Shown: positions 7,847 through 16,800 of the stretch, piece after piece
Layout of the letters: each line of letters begins with the position of its first letter
Position numbering within the stretch: the stretch's first letter is position 1
Assembly (NCBI GenBank): GCA_003244275.1
Contig: QHCF01000150.1
Span: forward strand, 1 to 39,424
Direction: 5' to 3'
Source: Acidimicrobiales bacterium
GTDB taxonomy: Bacteria; Actinomycetota; Acidimicrobiia; Acidimicrobiales; QHCF01
DNA: 39,424 bases
The notes under the pieces: generated by a model
What the model saw: only the letters and a program-made list of their open reading frames with translations
Told to the model about the DNA's origin: nothing
Databases searched by the model: none
Translations under genes and position numbers: made by a program

Positions 7847-7978
7847 GCCCGGCGGGACGACGGCAACTTGCACTTCACCACCGACTTTCGCTCCGTCTAC
7901 GCAACGGTGTTGGAACGGGTGGTCGGAGTCGATCCCAAGGTGTCGCTGGGCCGCAGCTTCCTACCTGGCCTTCGTGTG
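7832..7978 (+). pseudogene. Remnant of a DUF1501 protein C-terminus
   Basis: The frame starting at 7832 reads FTTDFRSVYATVLERVVG followed by VDPKVSLGRSFLPGL. This resembles the C-terminal end of DUF1501 (sulfatase-like secreted) proteins, which normally exceed 350 residues. Only about 50 residues remain, with no recognisable domain upstream, so this is a gene fragment. The frame runs on without a sensible end into the vapC 3' region. Family recognition is by pattern memory and moderate. Confidence 0.5.
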
Positions 7979-7983
7979 ATTGG

Positions 7984-8421
7984 TCAATCCAGGATCTCAA
8001 GGTCCACCTGCAGTGCCCGGTAGGTGTCGATGGCCCGGCGATCACGAGTCACCAGGCGTATCCCGTATGCAACTGCAGTGGCGCCGACCAGTGCGTCGTA
8101 GACGGCCCCGCCGGCAATGCCCAGGGTCGCCAAACGCCAGAGCAGTTGGCCGGCGGGCGCCTCCCCAAGAAACAGGGTCTCCGAAAAATTGCTGGAGATC
8201 AGCTGGTGAGCGGCGCTAGGGGTGCGCCGCAGCGGTGGGGGCAGTCTGGTCAGAACCGAGAAGGTCTCGAAAGCGGCATGACCAGCCAGGCCTAGGTGAC
8301 GGCCTCGCAGCGAACCCATAGTGACCTGGTGGTGCTCATGGTCGGACACGAGCAGCGCAACAGCGACACTCGTGTCTACCAGCGCGTCGGGCTCCGCCCC
8401 TCCCTCAGCGTTGTGCGGCAT
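7984..8421 (-). CDS. vapC: PIN-domain toxin ribonuclease (VapC family)
   Basis: A 145-residue PIN-domain protein, expected to be an Mg2+-dependent RNase that cuts tRNA or rRNA when freed from its antitoxin. The acidic set is complete: Asp16 in LVDTSVAVALL, Glu52 in AAFETFSVLTR, Asp109 in VYDALVGATA and Asp127 in VTRDRRA. ATG 8421 starts within the last 17 bases of the antitoxin gene, the usual translational coupling of vapBC operons. The pair sits between remnants of other genes, consistent with arrival by transfer. RNA target unknown. Confidence 0.92.
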   Translation of the reverse strand: MPHNAEGGAEPDALVDTSVAVALLVSDHEHHQVTMGSLRGRHLGLAGHAAFETFSVLTRLPPPLRRTPSAAHQLISSNFSETLFLGEAPAGQLLWRLATLGIAGGAVYDALVGATAVAYGIRLVTRDRRAIDTYRALQVDLEILD

Positions 8422-8638
8422 CGCGAAGGACCTGGACGATCTCGTCGTCGATGCGGCCTCCCGCTGGGGGGATGACCAGGCGCCCGTCCTCCTCTGAAAG
8501 CTCGTCCCCGGCAACAGGCTCCACTCGAAGGCCGGCGCCGTCCAGGGTCACCTCAACCTCTCCGGCAGGAATTCCGACTTGGTCCCGCAATGGCTTGGGA
8601 ATCACCAATCGTCCAGCCTTGTCAATGGTTGTGCGCAT
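8405..8638 (-). CDS. vapB: AbrB/SpoVT-type antitoxin (VapB family)
   Basis: A 77-residue antitoxin. The N-terminal half is a swapped-hairpin AbrB DNA-binding domain (MRTTIDKAGRLVIPKPLRD, then LDGAGLRVEPV); the acidic C-terminal half (GDELSEEDGRLVIPPAGG) is where VapC is normally bound. It should repress its own promoter and neutralise the downstream toxin, whose gene it overlaps by 17 bases. ATG 8638 is preceded by TAATAT at 7 bases, so the mRNA is probably leaderless and the AbrB dimer could bind across the start site. Confidence 0.9.
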   Translation of the reverse strand: MRTTIDKAGRLVIPKPLRDQVGIPAGEVEVTLDGAGLRVEPVAGDELSEEDGRLVIPPAGGRIDDEIVQVLRDAAQR

Positions 8639-8645
8639 ACCAGCG

Positions 8646-8651
8646 ATATTA
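8646..8651 (-). promoter_or_regulatory. -10 element (TAATAT) of vapBC
   Basis: On the minus strand TAATAT-N7-ATG. This is the closest match to the TATAAT consensus among the leaderless-type sites in the window. Confidence 0.5.
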
Positions 8652-8659
8652 CCATCAGC

Positions 8660-8809
8660 CAACTTCGACGGCGTGTGGAGGTCGATCGCTACCTTCGTGC
8701 ACCACTTCTGGCACCGGGGTCGGTCTACCTGGGCGAGAACCTTGCCCTGGTGAGTACCCGGTGGGGAGCCAAACTGGTCCTCGACACAAGGTTATCGAGA
8801 GCCGGTGAC
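8660..8809 (+). pseudogene. Possible remnant of an FkbM-type methyltransferase N-terminus
   Basis: The frame at 8660 reads VYLGENLALVSTRWGAKLVLD, resembling the segment that precedes the SAM-binding domain in actinobacterial FkbM-family methyltransferases. The SAM domain is absent; the frame ends without it before the ubiA-type gene. Together with the DUF1501 remnant it suggests older genes were broken where vapBC now sits. Recognition is from pattern memory. Confidence 0.4.
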
Positions 8810-8892
8810 CGGGAGCTGAACGCGGTCAGCTGGGGCGAGTGCCGCGTGGGCGCCCCAAGTAAGCTGGCGATGCCGACGCAGGCGAACACGGC

Positions 8893-8898
8893 GAGAGG
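8893..8898 (+). promoter_or_regulatory. Ribosome binding site deciding the TTG start of ubiA
   Basis: GAGAGG, 6 bases before TTG 8905. No ATG or GTG in this frame lies at a suitable distance. Confidence 0.6.
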
Positions 8899-8904
8899 TG
8901 AGAG

Positions 8905-9894
8905 TTGAGGGAGCAATCCAGCGGCGTCGGGACGCGGGTCGGTGCGCCAGGCAGGGCCGCCGGCGACCTCCGACCGGTCGAGTCCTCCGCTGGCTCTGGA
9001 CGTCGATCCCGGCGCACCGGCATCGTCCTTGGCTTGATCCGCACAGCCCGACCGCGCCAATGGGTGAAGAACGTGCTGGTGCTGGCGGCCCCCGGCGCGG
9101 CTGGGGTTCTCACTCACCTGCATCCCCTGCTGTTGGCGTTGGGAGCCTTCGGCATCTTCTGCCTCACCGCCAGTGGCACCTACCTGGTCAACGACTGCCT
9201 GGACCAGGCGGCGGATGCCCTGCACCCGACCAAGCGTCACCGACCGGTCGCATCGGGGGCGGTCCCAATGCGCCTGGCGGCCGCGGTGGGCGTGGCCATG
9301 ATGGCCCTCGGCATCGGACTGGCGGAGGCTCTGGCTGGCTGGCGTTTGGCCACCGTCATGGGCATCTATGTGGGCATCACCGTCGCCTACAGCCTGTGGC
9401 TCAAGGACGAGCCCGTCATCGACCTGGCCTCGGTGGCCTCCGGCTTCGTGCTACGGGCCATTGCCGGCGGGGTGGCGGTCGGCGTGGTGCTGTCCAACTG
9501 GTTTCTCATCGTGGCGTCCTTTGGGTCGTTGTTCATGGTGGCCGGCAAGCGCCACGCCGAGCACGTCGATCTTGGTCCCAGCCGAGCTGACCACCGGGTC
9601 ACCCTCGGCGCCTATTCCCTGGCTTTCCTGCGTTACATTCGCTCGGTGGCGTCGGCGGTGGCCATCACCGCCTACTGCGTCTGGGCCTTCGAGAAGGCAG
9701 CCGCTCCCCACCACACCGCCCTGTTCTTCGAGCTGTCGATCGTCCCCTTCGTGATTGCCGTCCTGCGCTACGCCCTGCTCCTCGACGCCGGCCAGGGCGG
9801 GGCGCCGGAGGAGATCGTCCTCAAGGAGCGCAGCCTTCAGGTCCTGGGCCTGGCTTGGGCGGTCCTTTTCGCCATGGGTCTTTATGGCGCCTGA
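8905..9894 (+). CDS. ubiA: Decaprenyl-phosphate phosphoribosyltransferase-like UbiA family enzyme
   Basis: A 329-residue polytopic prenyltransferase-fold enzyme; its mycobacterial homologue (Rv3806c) joins phosphoribose from PRPP to decaprenyl phosphate, the first committed step to decaprenyl-phosphoryl-arabinose. About nine spans follow a basic 40-residue N-terminus. The NDxxDxxxD metal motif is at 96-104, followed by HPTKRHRPVASG; the second loop has YSLWLKDEPVIDLASVASGFVLRAIAGG-type sequence with YSLWLKD and RAIAGG. TTG 8905 is the start: GAGAGG at 8893-8898 is a good ribosome site 6 bases upstream. Its end overlaps dprE1 by 11 bases, and dprE2 follows, which strongly supports the assignment. 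Confidence 0.9.
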   Translation: MREQSSGVGTRVGAPGRAAGDLRPVESSAGSGRRSRRTGIVLGLIRTARPRQWVKNVLVLAAPGAAGVLTHLHPLLLALGAFGIFCLTASGTYLVNDCLDQAADALHPTKRHRPVASGAVPMRLAAAVGVAMMALGIGLAEALAGWRLATVMGIYVGITVAYSLWLKDEPVIDLASVASGFVLRAIAGGVAVGVVLSNWFLIVASFGSLFMVAGKRHAEHVDLGPSRADHRVTLGAYSLAFLRYIRSVASAVAITAYCVWAFEKAAAPHHTALFFELSIVPFVIAVLRYALLLDAGQGGAPEEIVLKERSLQVLGLAWAVLFAMGLYGA

Positions 9895-11272
9895 GGCGGC
9901 CACCGCTTCAATGAAGCCTGAATGCCTGGCCGGCTGGGGGCGGACTGCTCCCAGTCGGGCCTACATAGCTCGCCCTCACCAACTGGGCCAGTTATCCGAC
10001 CTGATGGAGTCCCCGGCGCCGCGGGGGATCGTTGCCCGGGGGCTGGGCCGCAGCTACGGTGACGCAGCTCAGTGTGCGGGCGGCACGGTGGTGGACGTCA
10101 CCGGACTCGACCGGATCCGTCAGGCCGACCTCACCACCGGCCAGGTCCGGGTCGAGGCAGGTGTGAGCCTGGAGGCCCTCATGCGGGCCTTCCTGCCCAG
10201 GGGCTGGTTCATCCCGGTTTCCCCTGGGACCCGTCATGTCACGGTAGGAGGCGCTCTGGCCGCCGACATCCACGGCAAGAATCACCACCAAGACGGCTCC
10301 TTCGCCAATCACGTCAGTTCCCTCGACCTGATTAGCCCCACCGGACCCCGCTCCCTGACCCCCAGCGGCCCCGAGGCCGACCTGTACTGGGCCACCGCCG
10401 GTGGCCTGGGCCTGACCGGCATCATCACCGAGGCCACCGTGTCCCTCATGGCGGTAGAGACCAACCGTGTCCGGGTCGACACCGAGAGGCTGGCCAACCT
10501 CGACGAGCTCATGGCGGCCATGGAGGCGGGTGACGAGGCCTACAGGTACTCGGTGGCCTGGGTGGACTGCCTGGCCAAGGGACGTTCCCTCGGACGCGCT
10601 GTCCTCACTCGGGGAGACCACGCCACGCTGGCCGAGCTACCAGCCAAGCAGCGACCGGCAGCCCTGGCCTACGACCCACGGGTCCGCGTTCGGGTGCCGG
10701 CCGTGGTACCCGGCGGCCTGCTCAACCTGGCCACGGTGAGGGCCTTCAACGAGCTCTGGTACCGCAAGGCACCCCGACGAGAGCACGGCCGCCTCCACCC
10801 CTTGACCGGCTTCTTCCATCCGCTCGATGCCATTGGCTCATGGAACCGGCTCTACGGGTCACGCGGTTTTCTCCAGTACCAGCTGGTGGTGCCCTTCGGC
10901 GCCGAGGACACCCTCCGACTGTGTGTCGAACGCCTGAGCGACAGCGGCTGTGCCTCGTTCCTGGCCGTGCTCAAGCGGTTCGGTCCGGGCGATCCTGGGC
11001 CACTGTCGTTTCCCATGGCCGGCTGGACCCTGGCCCTGGACATTCCCGCTGGCGCCCCCCAGCTCTGGTCGCTGCTGGATGGCCTGGACGAGGAAGTCGC
11101 CGGCTGCGGCGGGCGGGTCTACCTGGCCAAGGACTCCCGGCTACGGCCCGAGCTGTTGCCCAACATGTATCCCCTGCTCGACAAGTGGAAGGCAGTGCGC
11201 GACCAGGTGGATCCAGACAGGGTGCTGAGCTCCGACCTGGCCCGGCGACTGGGCCTGGTGGAGGGGCCATGA
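9884..11272 (+). CDS. dprE1: Decaprenylphosphoryl-beta-D-ribose 2'-oxidase
   Basis: A 462-residue FAD enzyme of the VAO type that oxidises the ribose 2'-OH of decaprenyl-phosphoryl-ribose to the keto form. Seen: GWGRTAPS (18-24), FAD-binding ARGLGRSYGD (51-60), VGGALAADIHGKNHH (121-135) with the histidine matching His132 of the M. tuberculosis enzyme, and YLAKDSR with Lys416 matching catalytic Lys418. In the GWxxxxD segment (380-386) alanine 384 occupies the place of Cys387, the residue covalently hit by benzothiazinones. ATG 9884 overlaps the end of ubiA by 11 bases; ATG 9911 is an alternative. dprE2 follows 19 bases on, and the two normally act as a pair. Confidence 0.94.
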   Translation: MAPEAATASMKPECLAGWGRTAPSRAYIARPHQLGQLSDLMESPAPRGIVARGLGRSYGDAAQCAGGTVVDVTGLDRIRQADLTTGQVRVEAGVSLEALMRAFLPRGWFIPVSPGTRHVTVGGALAADIHGKNHHQDGSFANHVSSLDLISPTGPRSLTPSGPEADLYWATAGGLGLTGIITEATVSLMAVETNRVRVDTERLANLDELMAAMEAGDEAYRYSVAWVDCLAKGRSLGRAVLTRGDHATLAELPAKQRPAALAYDPRVRVRVPAVVPGGLLNLATVRAFNELWYRKAPRREHGRLHPLTGFFHPLDAIGSWNRLYGSRGFLQYQLVVPFGAEDTLRLCVERLSDSGCASFLAVLKRFGPGDPGPLSFPMAGWTLALDIPAGAPQLWSLLDGLDEEVAGCGGRVYLAKDSRLRPELLPNMYPLLDKWKAVRDQVDPDRVLSSDLARRLGLVEGP

Positions 11273-11291
11273 ACGCCGCAGGTCCGCCGCT

Positions 11292-12053
11292 ATGAACGAC
11301 AGCCTGGGGTCACCCCAATCCGTCCTGGTCCTGGGAGGCAGCTCGGAGATCGCCCGCGCCGTGGTGAGGGAGCTGGTGGCCCGGCGAGCCCAGCGGGTGG
11401 TCCTGGCCGGACGCCCCTCGGCTGAGCTGGAGGAGGCCGCCGACGAAGCCCGCTCGCTGGGCGCCACCGACGTGGCCACCGTGACCCTCGAGATTACCGA
11501 TATCGACACCATCCCAGCCTTGATCGACGGCGTCTTCCAAGCTCACGGCGACTTCGACCTGGTCCTGATGGCGGTGGGGATCCTGGGCGATCAGTCAACC
11601 GACGAGGCCGACCCGGTGGCCGCCGCCCGGGTGATCACCACCAACTTCACCGGCCCGGCGGCGGCCTGCCTGGCCGTGGCTGGGCGGCTTCGATCCCAGG
11701 GGCACGGCACCCTGGCGGTGCTGTCCACGGTGGCCGGCGAACGGGTGAGGAGGGCCAACTTCGTTTACGGCTCGTCCAAGGCCGGATTGGACGGCTTCTG
11801 CCAGGGCCTGGGGGACTCGTTGGTCGGCTCCGGGGCCCACCTCCTGATCGTCCGGCCCGGATTCGTCCACACCCGCATGACCACCGGGATGCCTGCCGCA
11901 CCCCTATCCACGACCGCCGACCAGGTGGCCAAGGTGGTGGTGAGCGGACTCGAGAAGAAGGCCGACGTGGTGTGGGCTCCCCCACCATTTCGCTGGCTGA
12001 TGGTGGTCATGCGCCACCTGCCCAGGGTCGTGTGGCGCCGCATCCCTCGCTGA
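11292..12053 (+). CDS. dprE2: Decaprenylphosphoryl-2-keto-ribose reductase (SDR family)
   Basis: A 253-residue short-chain dehydrogenase that reduces the DprE1 product to decaprenyl-phosphoryl-D-arabinose using a nicotinamide cofactor. The variant cofactor loop is LVLGGSSEIA (12-21), and the catalytic set is Ser145 (VLSTVAGE), Tyr159 and Lys163 (YGSSK). The C-terminal FRWLMVVMRHLPRVVWRRIP is a basic amphipathic end like that of mycobacterial DprE2, suited to membrane contact. It lies 19 bases after dprE1 and 15 bases before the membrane protein that may use the product. Confidence 0.93.
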   Translation: MNDSLGSPQSVLVLGGSSEIARAVVRELVARRAQRVVLAGRPSAELEEAADEARSLGATDVATVTLEITDIDTIPALIDGVFQAHGDFDLVLMAVGILGDQSTDEADPVAAARVITTNFTGPAAACLAVAGRLRSQGHGTLAVLSTVAGERVRRANFVYGSSKAGLDGFCQGLGDSLVGSGAHLLIVRPGFVHTRMTTGMPAAPLSTTADQVAKVVVSGLEKKADVVWAPPPFRWLMVVMRHLPRVVWRRIPR

Positions 12054-12068
12054 GCGATCGGTCGGTCA

Positions 12069-13790
12069 ATGGCGCAGTCGCGCCCTGACATCCTGGTGGG
12101 GCCGAGGTCCCCTACCCCGCCGAGAGCCGTAGGTACCCGCCGGCTCTGGCCGCCCTGGGTCCCAATGGCAATCGGGGCTGTGTGTCTGGCTGGTCTTTTC
12201 CTGATATGGCTGACAGTTCTCTACGGCGCCTCCTGGCACGTGTTCCTGGGTAACTCCGATGACGCCAATGCCGTCCTGGAGGGCCATTCCCTGGCCAACG
12301 GCAACCTCGTGCTCCACGGCTGGAGCCTGTCTGCTGACTCCTACTGGACCACCGACTTGCTCTTCTATGCCCTCTTCAGTGCGGTGGAAGGTGTCCGGCC
12401 GGCACTCATGCACCAGGTTCCCATGATACTGGCCATAGGTGTCGTTCTTTTGTCGGCAATCACTTCCAGTCTGGGTTTCTCACGAGTGGGGAAGTGGACG
12501 GGAGCATCCGCCACCTTTCTGATCCTGGGTGTTCCGGCCTGGTACCTGGTCTCGGTCTTCTACCAGGGCCCTCAGCACGTGGGAACTACCTTGTTCTGCC
12601 TGGCAGCCTTCCTGGCCCTGTCCCGCATGCGCCTTGGACGGGCATGGGCGCTGGGTACCTTGCTGATGACGGCGGCCCTGGTGGGCGATCCCTTCGCCTT
12701 GCCTATCGGAGTCATACCTCTGGGGCTGGTCGGTCTGGCCACGGCGGTAGCCCGGCGCCGATGGCAGTTGGCGGTGGCCCCTGTTGGCGCCGCCTTGGCG
12801 GCGGTGGGGTTGAGCGAGATCGCCTTCTCCCTCCTGCGCCACTTTGACGGCTACACGACCTACCCGGTGATACCCCTATCCCATCCCAGCCAGTGGCCGA
12901 CCAATCTCGGCAACGCGCTCATTCAACTGTGGGACCTGCTCGGGGGCCAGGTGACCTTCTCCACCCGCTGGGAGATCCTGGTGATGGCCGCCCACCTGCT
13001 GGGCATGGCGGCGATTGTCGCCGGGGTGGCAGTCGCCTCTGGTCGGCTAGTTCGAGACGTGATGCTCCGAACCCAACCCAGCAGGTACCGCCGCTCCGTC
13101 GGCTCGGTGCTCGAGAGGTTCTTGGTGGTCGCCGTCTGGGGGAATGTGGCCACCGTCCTCGTGCTCGGCGGGGTCGCCCGCTATCTGATCCCCGGACTGG
13201 CCTTCGGTGCCATCCTCGGTGGCAGGTTCGTCGGCGCGACAGCGGCCCACCTCCGGGCCCGCACAGCGGCCCACCTCCGGGCTCGAACAGCGGCCCACCT
13301 CCGGGCTCGCCCGTCAGGGGCCCATCGGGCTGCGGGCGGCACATATCCGGTTCTGGTGGTGCCCGGCCTGGTGGTGTTGGCGGCGATAGGCTATAGCGCC
13401 AGCCTGGCTTCGATCAGTCATCTGCCGACGCGCCAGGACCCAGCCCGGTCCCTGGTTACGTGGCTGAGTGCCAGCAGCCTCGACCACGGCATTGGCACTT
13501 ATTGGGATGGGTCGCTGATGACGGTGAACAGCGACGACCAAGTTGGCGTCCGTTCGGTCCTGTCCGTCCACGGTCGCCTGCTGAGATATCAGACCAACAG
13601 CTCGGCCAGCTGGTACCCGCCGGCGTCGTCACCGCTGGCGGCGCGATTCCTCGCCTACACGCCATCCCAGCCATGGGGAGGAGTCAACGCCACCAGCGCT
13701 ATCGCCACCTTCGGGCCGCCCTCCTCGAGCAGGCAGATCGGCCAGTACGAGGTTCTGATCTGGGACCATGGTCTGGCCACTTCGGGATAG
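12069..13790 (+). CDS. GT-C-like polytopic membrane protein, candidate arabinofuranosyltransferase
   Basis: A 573-residue protein with roughly ten hydrophobic spans and a C-terminal extracytoplasmic domain (about residues 450-573). The first large loop carries GNSDDANAVLEG (Asp64-Asp65), where GT-C glycosyltransferases keep the catalytic acid pair. It follows dprE1 and dprE2 by 15 bases, so I infer that it transfers arabinofuranose, or another sugar, from a polyprenyl-phosphate donor on the outer face of the membrane. No Emb, Aft or TfpW motif is recognised, so the sugar is uncertain. Residues 391-414 are three copies of TAAHLRAR in a basic loop. It converges on the polysaccharide operon with ten bases between stops. 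Confidence 0.75.
   Translation: MAQSRPDILVGPRSPTPPRAVGTRRLWPPWVPMAIGAVCLAGLFLIWLTVLYGASWHVFLGNSDDANAVLEGHSLANGNLVLHGWSLSADSYWTTDLLFYALFSAVEGVRPALMHQVPMILAIGVVLLSAITSSLGFSRVGKWTGASATFLILGVPAWYLVSVFYQGPQHVGTTLFCLAAFLALSRMRLGRAWALGTLLMTAALVGDPFALPIGVIPLGLVGLATAVARRRWQLAVAPVGAALAAVGLSEIAFSLLRHFDGYTTYPVIPLSHPSQWPTNLGNALIQLWDLLGGQVTFSTRWEILVMAAHLLGMAAIVAGVAVASGRLVRDVMLRTQPSRYRRSVGSVLERFLVVAVWGNVATVLVLGGVARYLIPGLAFGAILGGRFVGATAAHLRARTAAHLRARTAAHLRARPSGAHRAAGGTYPVLVVPGLVVLAAIGYSASLASISHLPTRQDPARSLVTWLSASSLDHGIGTYWDGSLMTVNSDDQVGVRSVLSVHGRLLRYQTNSSASWYPPASSPLAARFLAYTPSQPWGGVNATSAIATFGPPSSSRQIGQYEVLIWDHGLATSG
13239..13310 (+). repeat. 24-bp tandem repeat, three near-perfect copies
   Basis: Units at 13239-13262, 13263-13286 and 13287-13310 differ only in the last few bases of each unit. 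Each encodes TAAHLRAR in frame within the GT-C-like gene, adding a positively charged stretch between two spans. Confidence 0.95.
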
Positions 13791-13800
13791 GGATCTCGGC

Positions 13801-16800
13801 TCAGTGGATACTCGCCGTGCGCCTGGCATGATTCGCTCGAGCCGCGGCATAGATTTCACGGTGATCGCCCACCACCCGGCCCCAACGTGAATGGCGAGCG
13901 CTGGCCGCCGCTCGCCCGGCCAGGTCGCCCGCCAGCTCCGGATCAAATAGCACCCGACGAACCGCACCCTCCAGGGCCACCGGATCATCCGGTTCTACGA
14001 GGAACAACGCTTCCCGCGAGTCGGCAAAGATAGCCAGGTCGGTGGCAATGATCGGCCGCTCCAGCGGCAGGACGAAGCGTAGGGCGGCGCTGGACGACTC
14101 GTGAGTCTCCTGATACGGAAGCACGATGACGTCCACCCCCCGCAGCAGGGTGCGCGCCACCTGATCGGGTAGATAATTTGTCTCGAGGATAACGTTGTCC
14201 TCCAGCCCACGCCGCTCGATCTCGCCACGAACGGTGTCCTCATAGTCCGCTGATCGGACATCGGGGTGGCGGGCACACAAAGCAAGCAGGCAGAGCCCTG
14301 AGAACTCGGAGCGAAGCGCGTCCACCACCCCCAACAGCTCGAGCGTGCCCTTGTGGCCGAGGAGGAAGCCGAAGGTACCGATCACCGGTCGGTCTACGAG
14401 TCCCATGGCCTGGCGCGCCTGGGCCGGCGTGACAGGTGGGCAGGGTGCCGTGCCCAGTGGAACGACGCGGACATTGTCGATTATCCCCATTTCAATCAGG
14501 TTCATGGCGTCAGACCGCTGGTGGACGATCAGCTGATCCATTCGCGACAGTGTCGAGCGAATTTCCGACAGGCTTACCAGCTCACCGTCGATCTCTATGT
14601 CCTTGGTCCGGTGCAGTGACATCACCACAGCTCGCCGCGGGAGCTCGTCATTGATCAGCTGCGCGAGGTGTTGCAACTCGAAGAAGCCAAAGTTGAACTG
14701 AAAATGCACCACATCGGCGTCCGACAGCCGGAGCGCATCCCGTAGCTCATCAAGCTCAGGGCTCCACCGATCGGACCAGCACCTAGACACGCCAACCTCC
14801 GAGGCCACATCAAGGATCTCCACCCCATTGTTGGCCAGTACTTCAACATCAAGTGATCCCGAAGCCTGATCCAACAGGTAACGAGTGTTCTCAGCAATGC
14901 CACAACGAGAGTTCCATGTGGAGACCATGGCGACCTTGGGTACCTGGGCCCCGTACTCGAGCTCTTCGAGGAAGTCACGCCACCGCCCGACGGCAGCTTC
15001 CCAAGTAAAGCGCCTTCGTATGAGTTCAGCGGCGCGGTTGACCCGCTCAAGTACCCCCTCGGCGCCTGGGTCATCTACCAGACGCCGCATCTCCAATGCC
15101 AGATGCTCCTGGTCAGGCTCGGCCCATGTCGAACCGGCCAAATCGAAATGACTGGTCGCTTGCTCGAGCCGGTAGGGAATGGTGATGGCCGTCTCATCAG
15201 AGACAAAATCGGCCAGACCGGAATACTCGATACTGATAACCGGTATCTGCGCCGCCATGGCCTCCGCCACCGGGAGCCCGAAGCCCTCGCCCCGGGCGGG
15301 ATGGACATAGCAGCTGGCCAGGTTGTAAAGACCTTGGATGTCAGAGTCGTCCAAATCTCGGTCGATCCACCGCACATCAGGAGCATGAGGATGGCTGGCC
15401 CTGAGATGGCTCAGCAGCGTCGCCACCTCGTTGTGCGGATTGGGGAAGGTCTTGAGGATCAGAGAGACGTCGCTCGATCCATCGAACCCGGCGAAGTATG
15501 CCTTCAGGAGGACGTCAAGGCCCTTGCGGGGAAAGGCCGAGCCGATGTTCAAGAACCGGAAGGCCCGAAGGCCCTCCAGCTCCGCCAGGTTCACTCTTGC
15601 CCCCGGATCAGGTGGCATCACACCGTTTGCCACCACTCGGACGGGGATGTCGACTCCCGACTCACGCAGCACGTCTCGCACAAAGTGCGACATGACTCCG
15701 ACTCCATCGAGGTAGCGATTGAAGTCGTGTACCAGCTCGGGGGGAACCCGACTCTCCTCCCAACCGAAGTATTCGCAGGTAATGGCCCCCGGAGAATCGA
15801 TCACCCGGGGAGGATGCATCTGGCGGATCACCACGTGCGGATACGGCACCCCCTGAGAACGGCCGTAAAGTGCGGTGGCGGCGGGAATACTGGTCAGATC
15901 TTCGGTCCGGGGTGCATAGTCGCCTGGCCCCTCGGTGGCATATATCGACACGGCGTAGCCGGGATCCGCGGAGAGGCCCTCCGCCAGCTTGCGATTCGTC
16001 ATGGCCAGGCTGTAGCTGGTCTCGAATGGGCCCTGGACTTGGACCTCCAAGGGGCACGCCTGTCCCGACGCTCGAGCGATGATGTGGGCCAGCAGGCCTC
16101 GAGTGTCAAACGCCTGTACCTGGCGAACCCTTTGGAGTTGGCGGCAGGTCAACCGCTCGCGCAATGGTTGATCCTGCCGGATGGCCTCGACCGCGCAGGC
16201 CACTACTGCAGGCTCCTTGCTCCGCAGCAGAACACCGGCACCTCCCATCGTCTCGGGGATGGCAGCCGCGGCAAAGGCCAGCACCGGCACACCCGCTGCC
16301 ATCGCTTCGAGGATCGGAACGCCGAACCCCTCATGCTCGCTCAGCGAGACAAAGACCCCGGCTCCGGCAAACGCCGACTTGAGCTGCTGAGCCGAGAGCT
16401 TCCCGAGCAGCAGCACCCTGTCCGCTAGATCAAGCCGCGCTGCCTCCCTGCGAACCAGCCCGGTGTAGTCGTTGTCAGAGATATCGCCTACCAGTAGGAG
16501 GCGGGCATCCCCATCGAATTCCCTGCAGTAGATGGCGAAGGCCCGCACCAGGTCGTGCTGGCACTTGTTGGCGACCACCCGTCCAACGAAGAGCCAGTCA
16601 CTCGACCTCCAAACGCCGGAGGCTGCAGCGGAGGCGAACTCGGAGAAGTCCGTCCGCACCGGCAACACCTCAGGTCGCCGGAACCCGACGGCCAGCATCT
16701 CGCGTCGGTTGAAGTTGGAGACTGCCACACCAAGGCGAGCCCGCCGGGCCAGGATGGCCAACTGTTCCCGACCAAGTCGGAGCCAGCCCCGAACGATTTC

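Larger units (their letters stand above)
7633..7983. other. Non-coding decayed stretch with mosaic of neighbouring gene pieces
   Basis: About 350 bases with no intact gene. 7633-7776 shows nothing I recognise. 7777-7826 is a 50-base exact copy of an internal piece of the ubiA-type gene (9682-9731). 7827-7846 is a 20-base exact copy of an internal piece of dprE1 (10176-10195). From there a reading frame runs into the tail of a DUF1501-like protein. The two copied pieces abut exactly although their sources lie about 450 bases apart. Confidence 0.8.

Noticed and set aside
13239-13310. CRISPR-like array
   Set aside because: Units are directly adjacent with no spacers, in frame in a coding gene; a minisatellite.
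13791-13800. Bidirectional terminator between convergent genes
   Set aside because: Only ten bases between stops and no convincing hairpin.
15103-16428. Open frame of 441 codons on the plus strand
   Set aside because: Lies wholly antisense to the triple glycosyltransferase, whose catalytic motifs are clear on the other strand; its own translation is low in recognisable structure.
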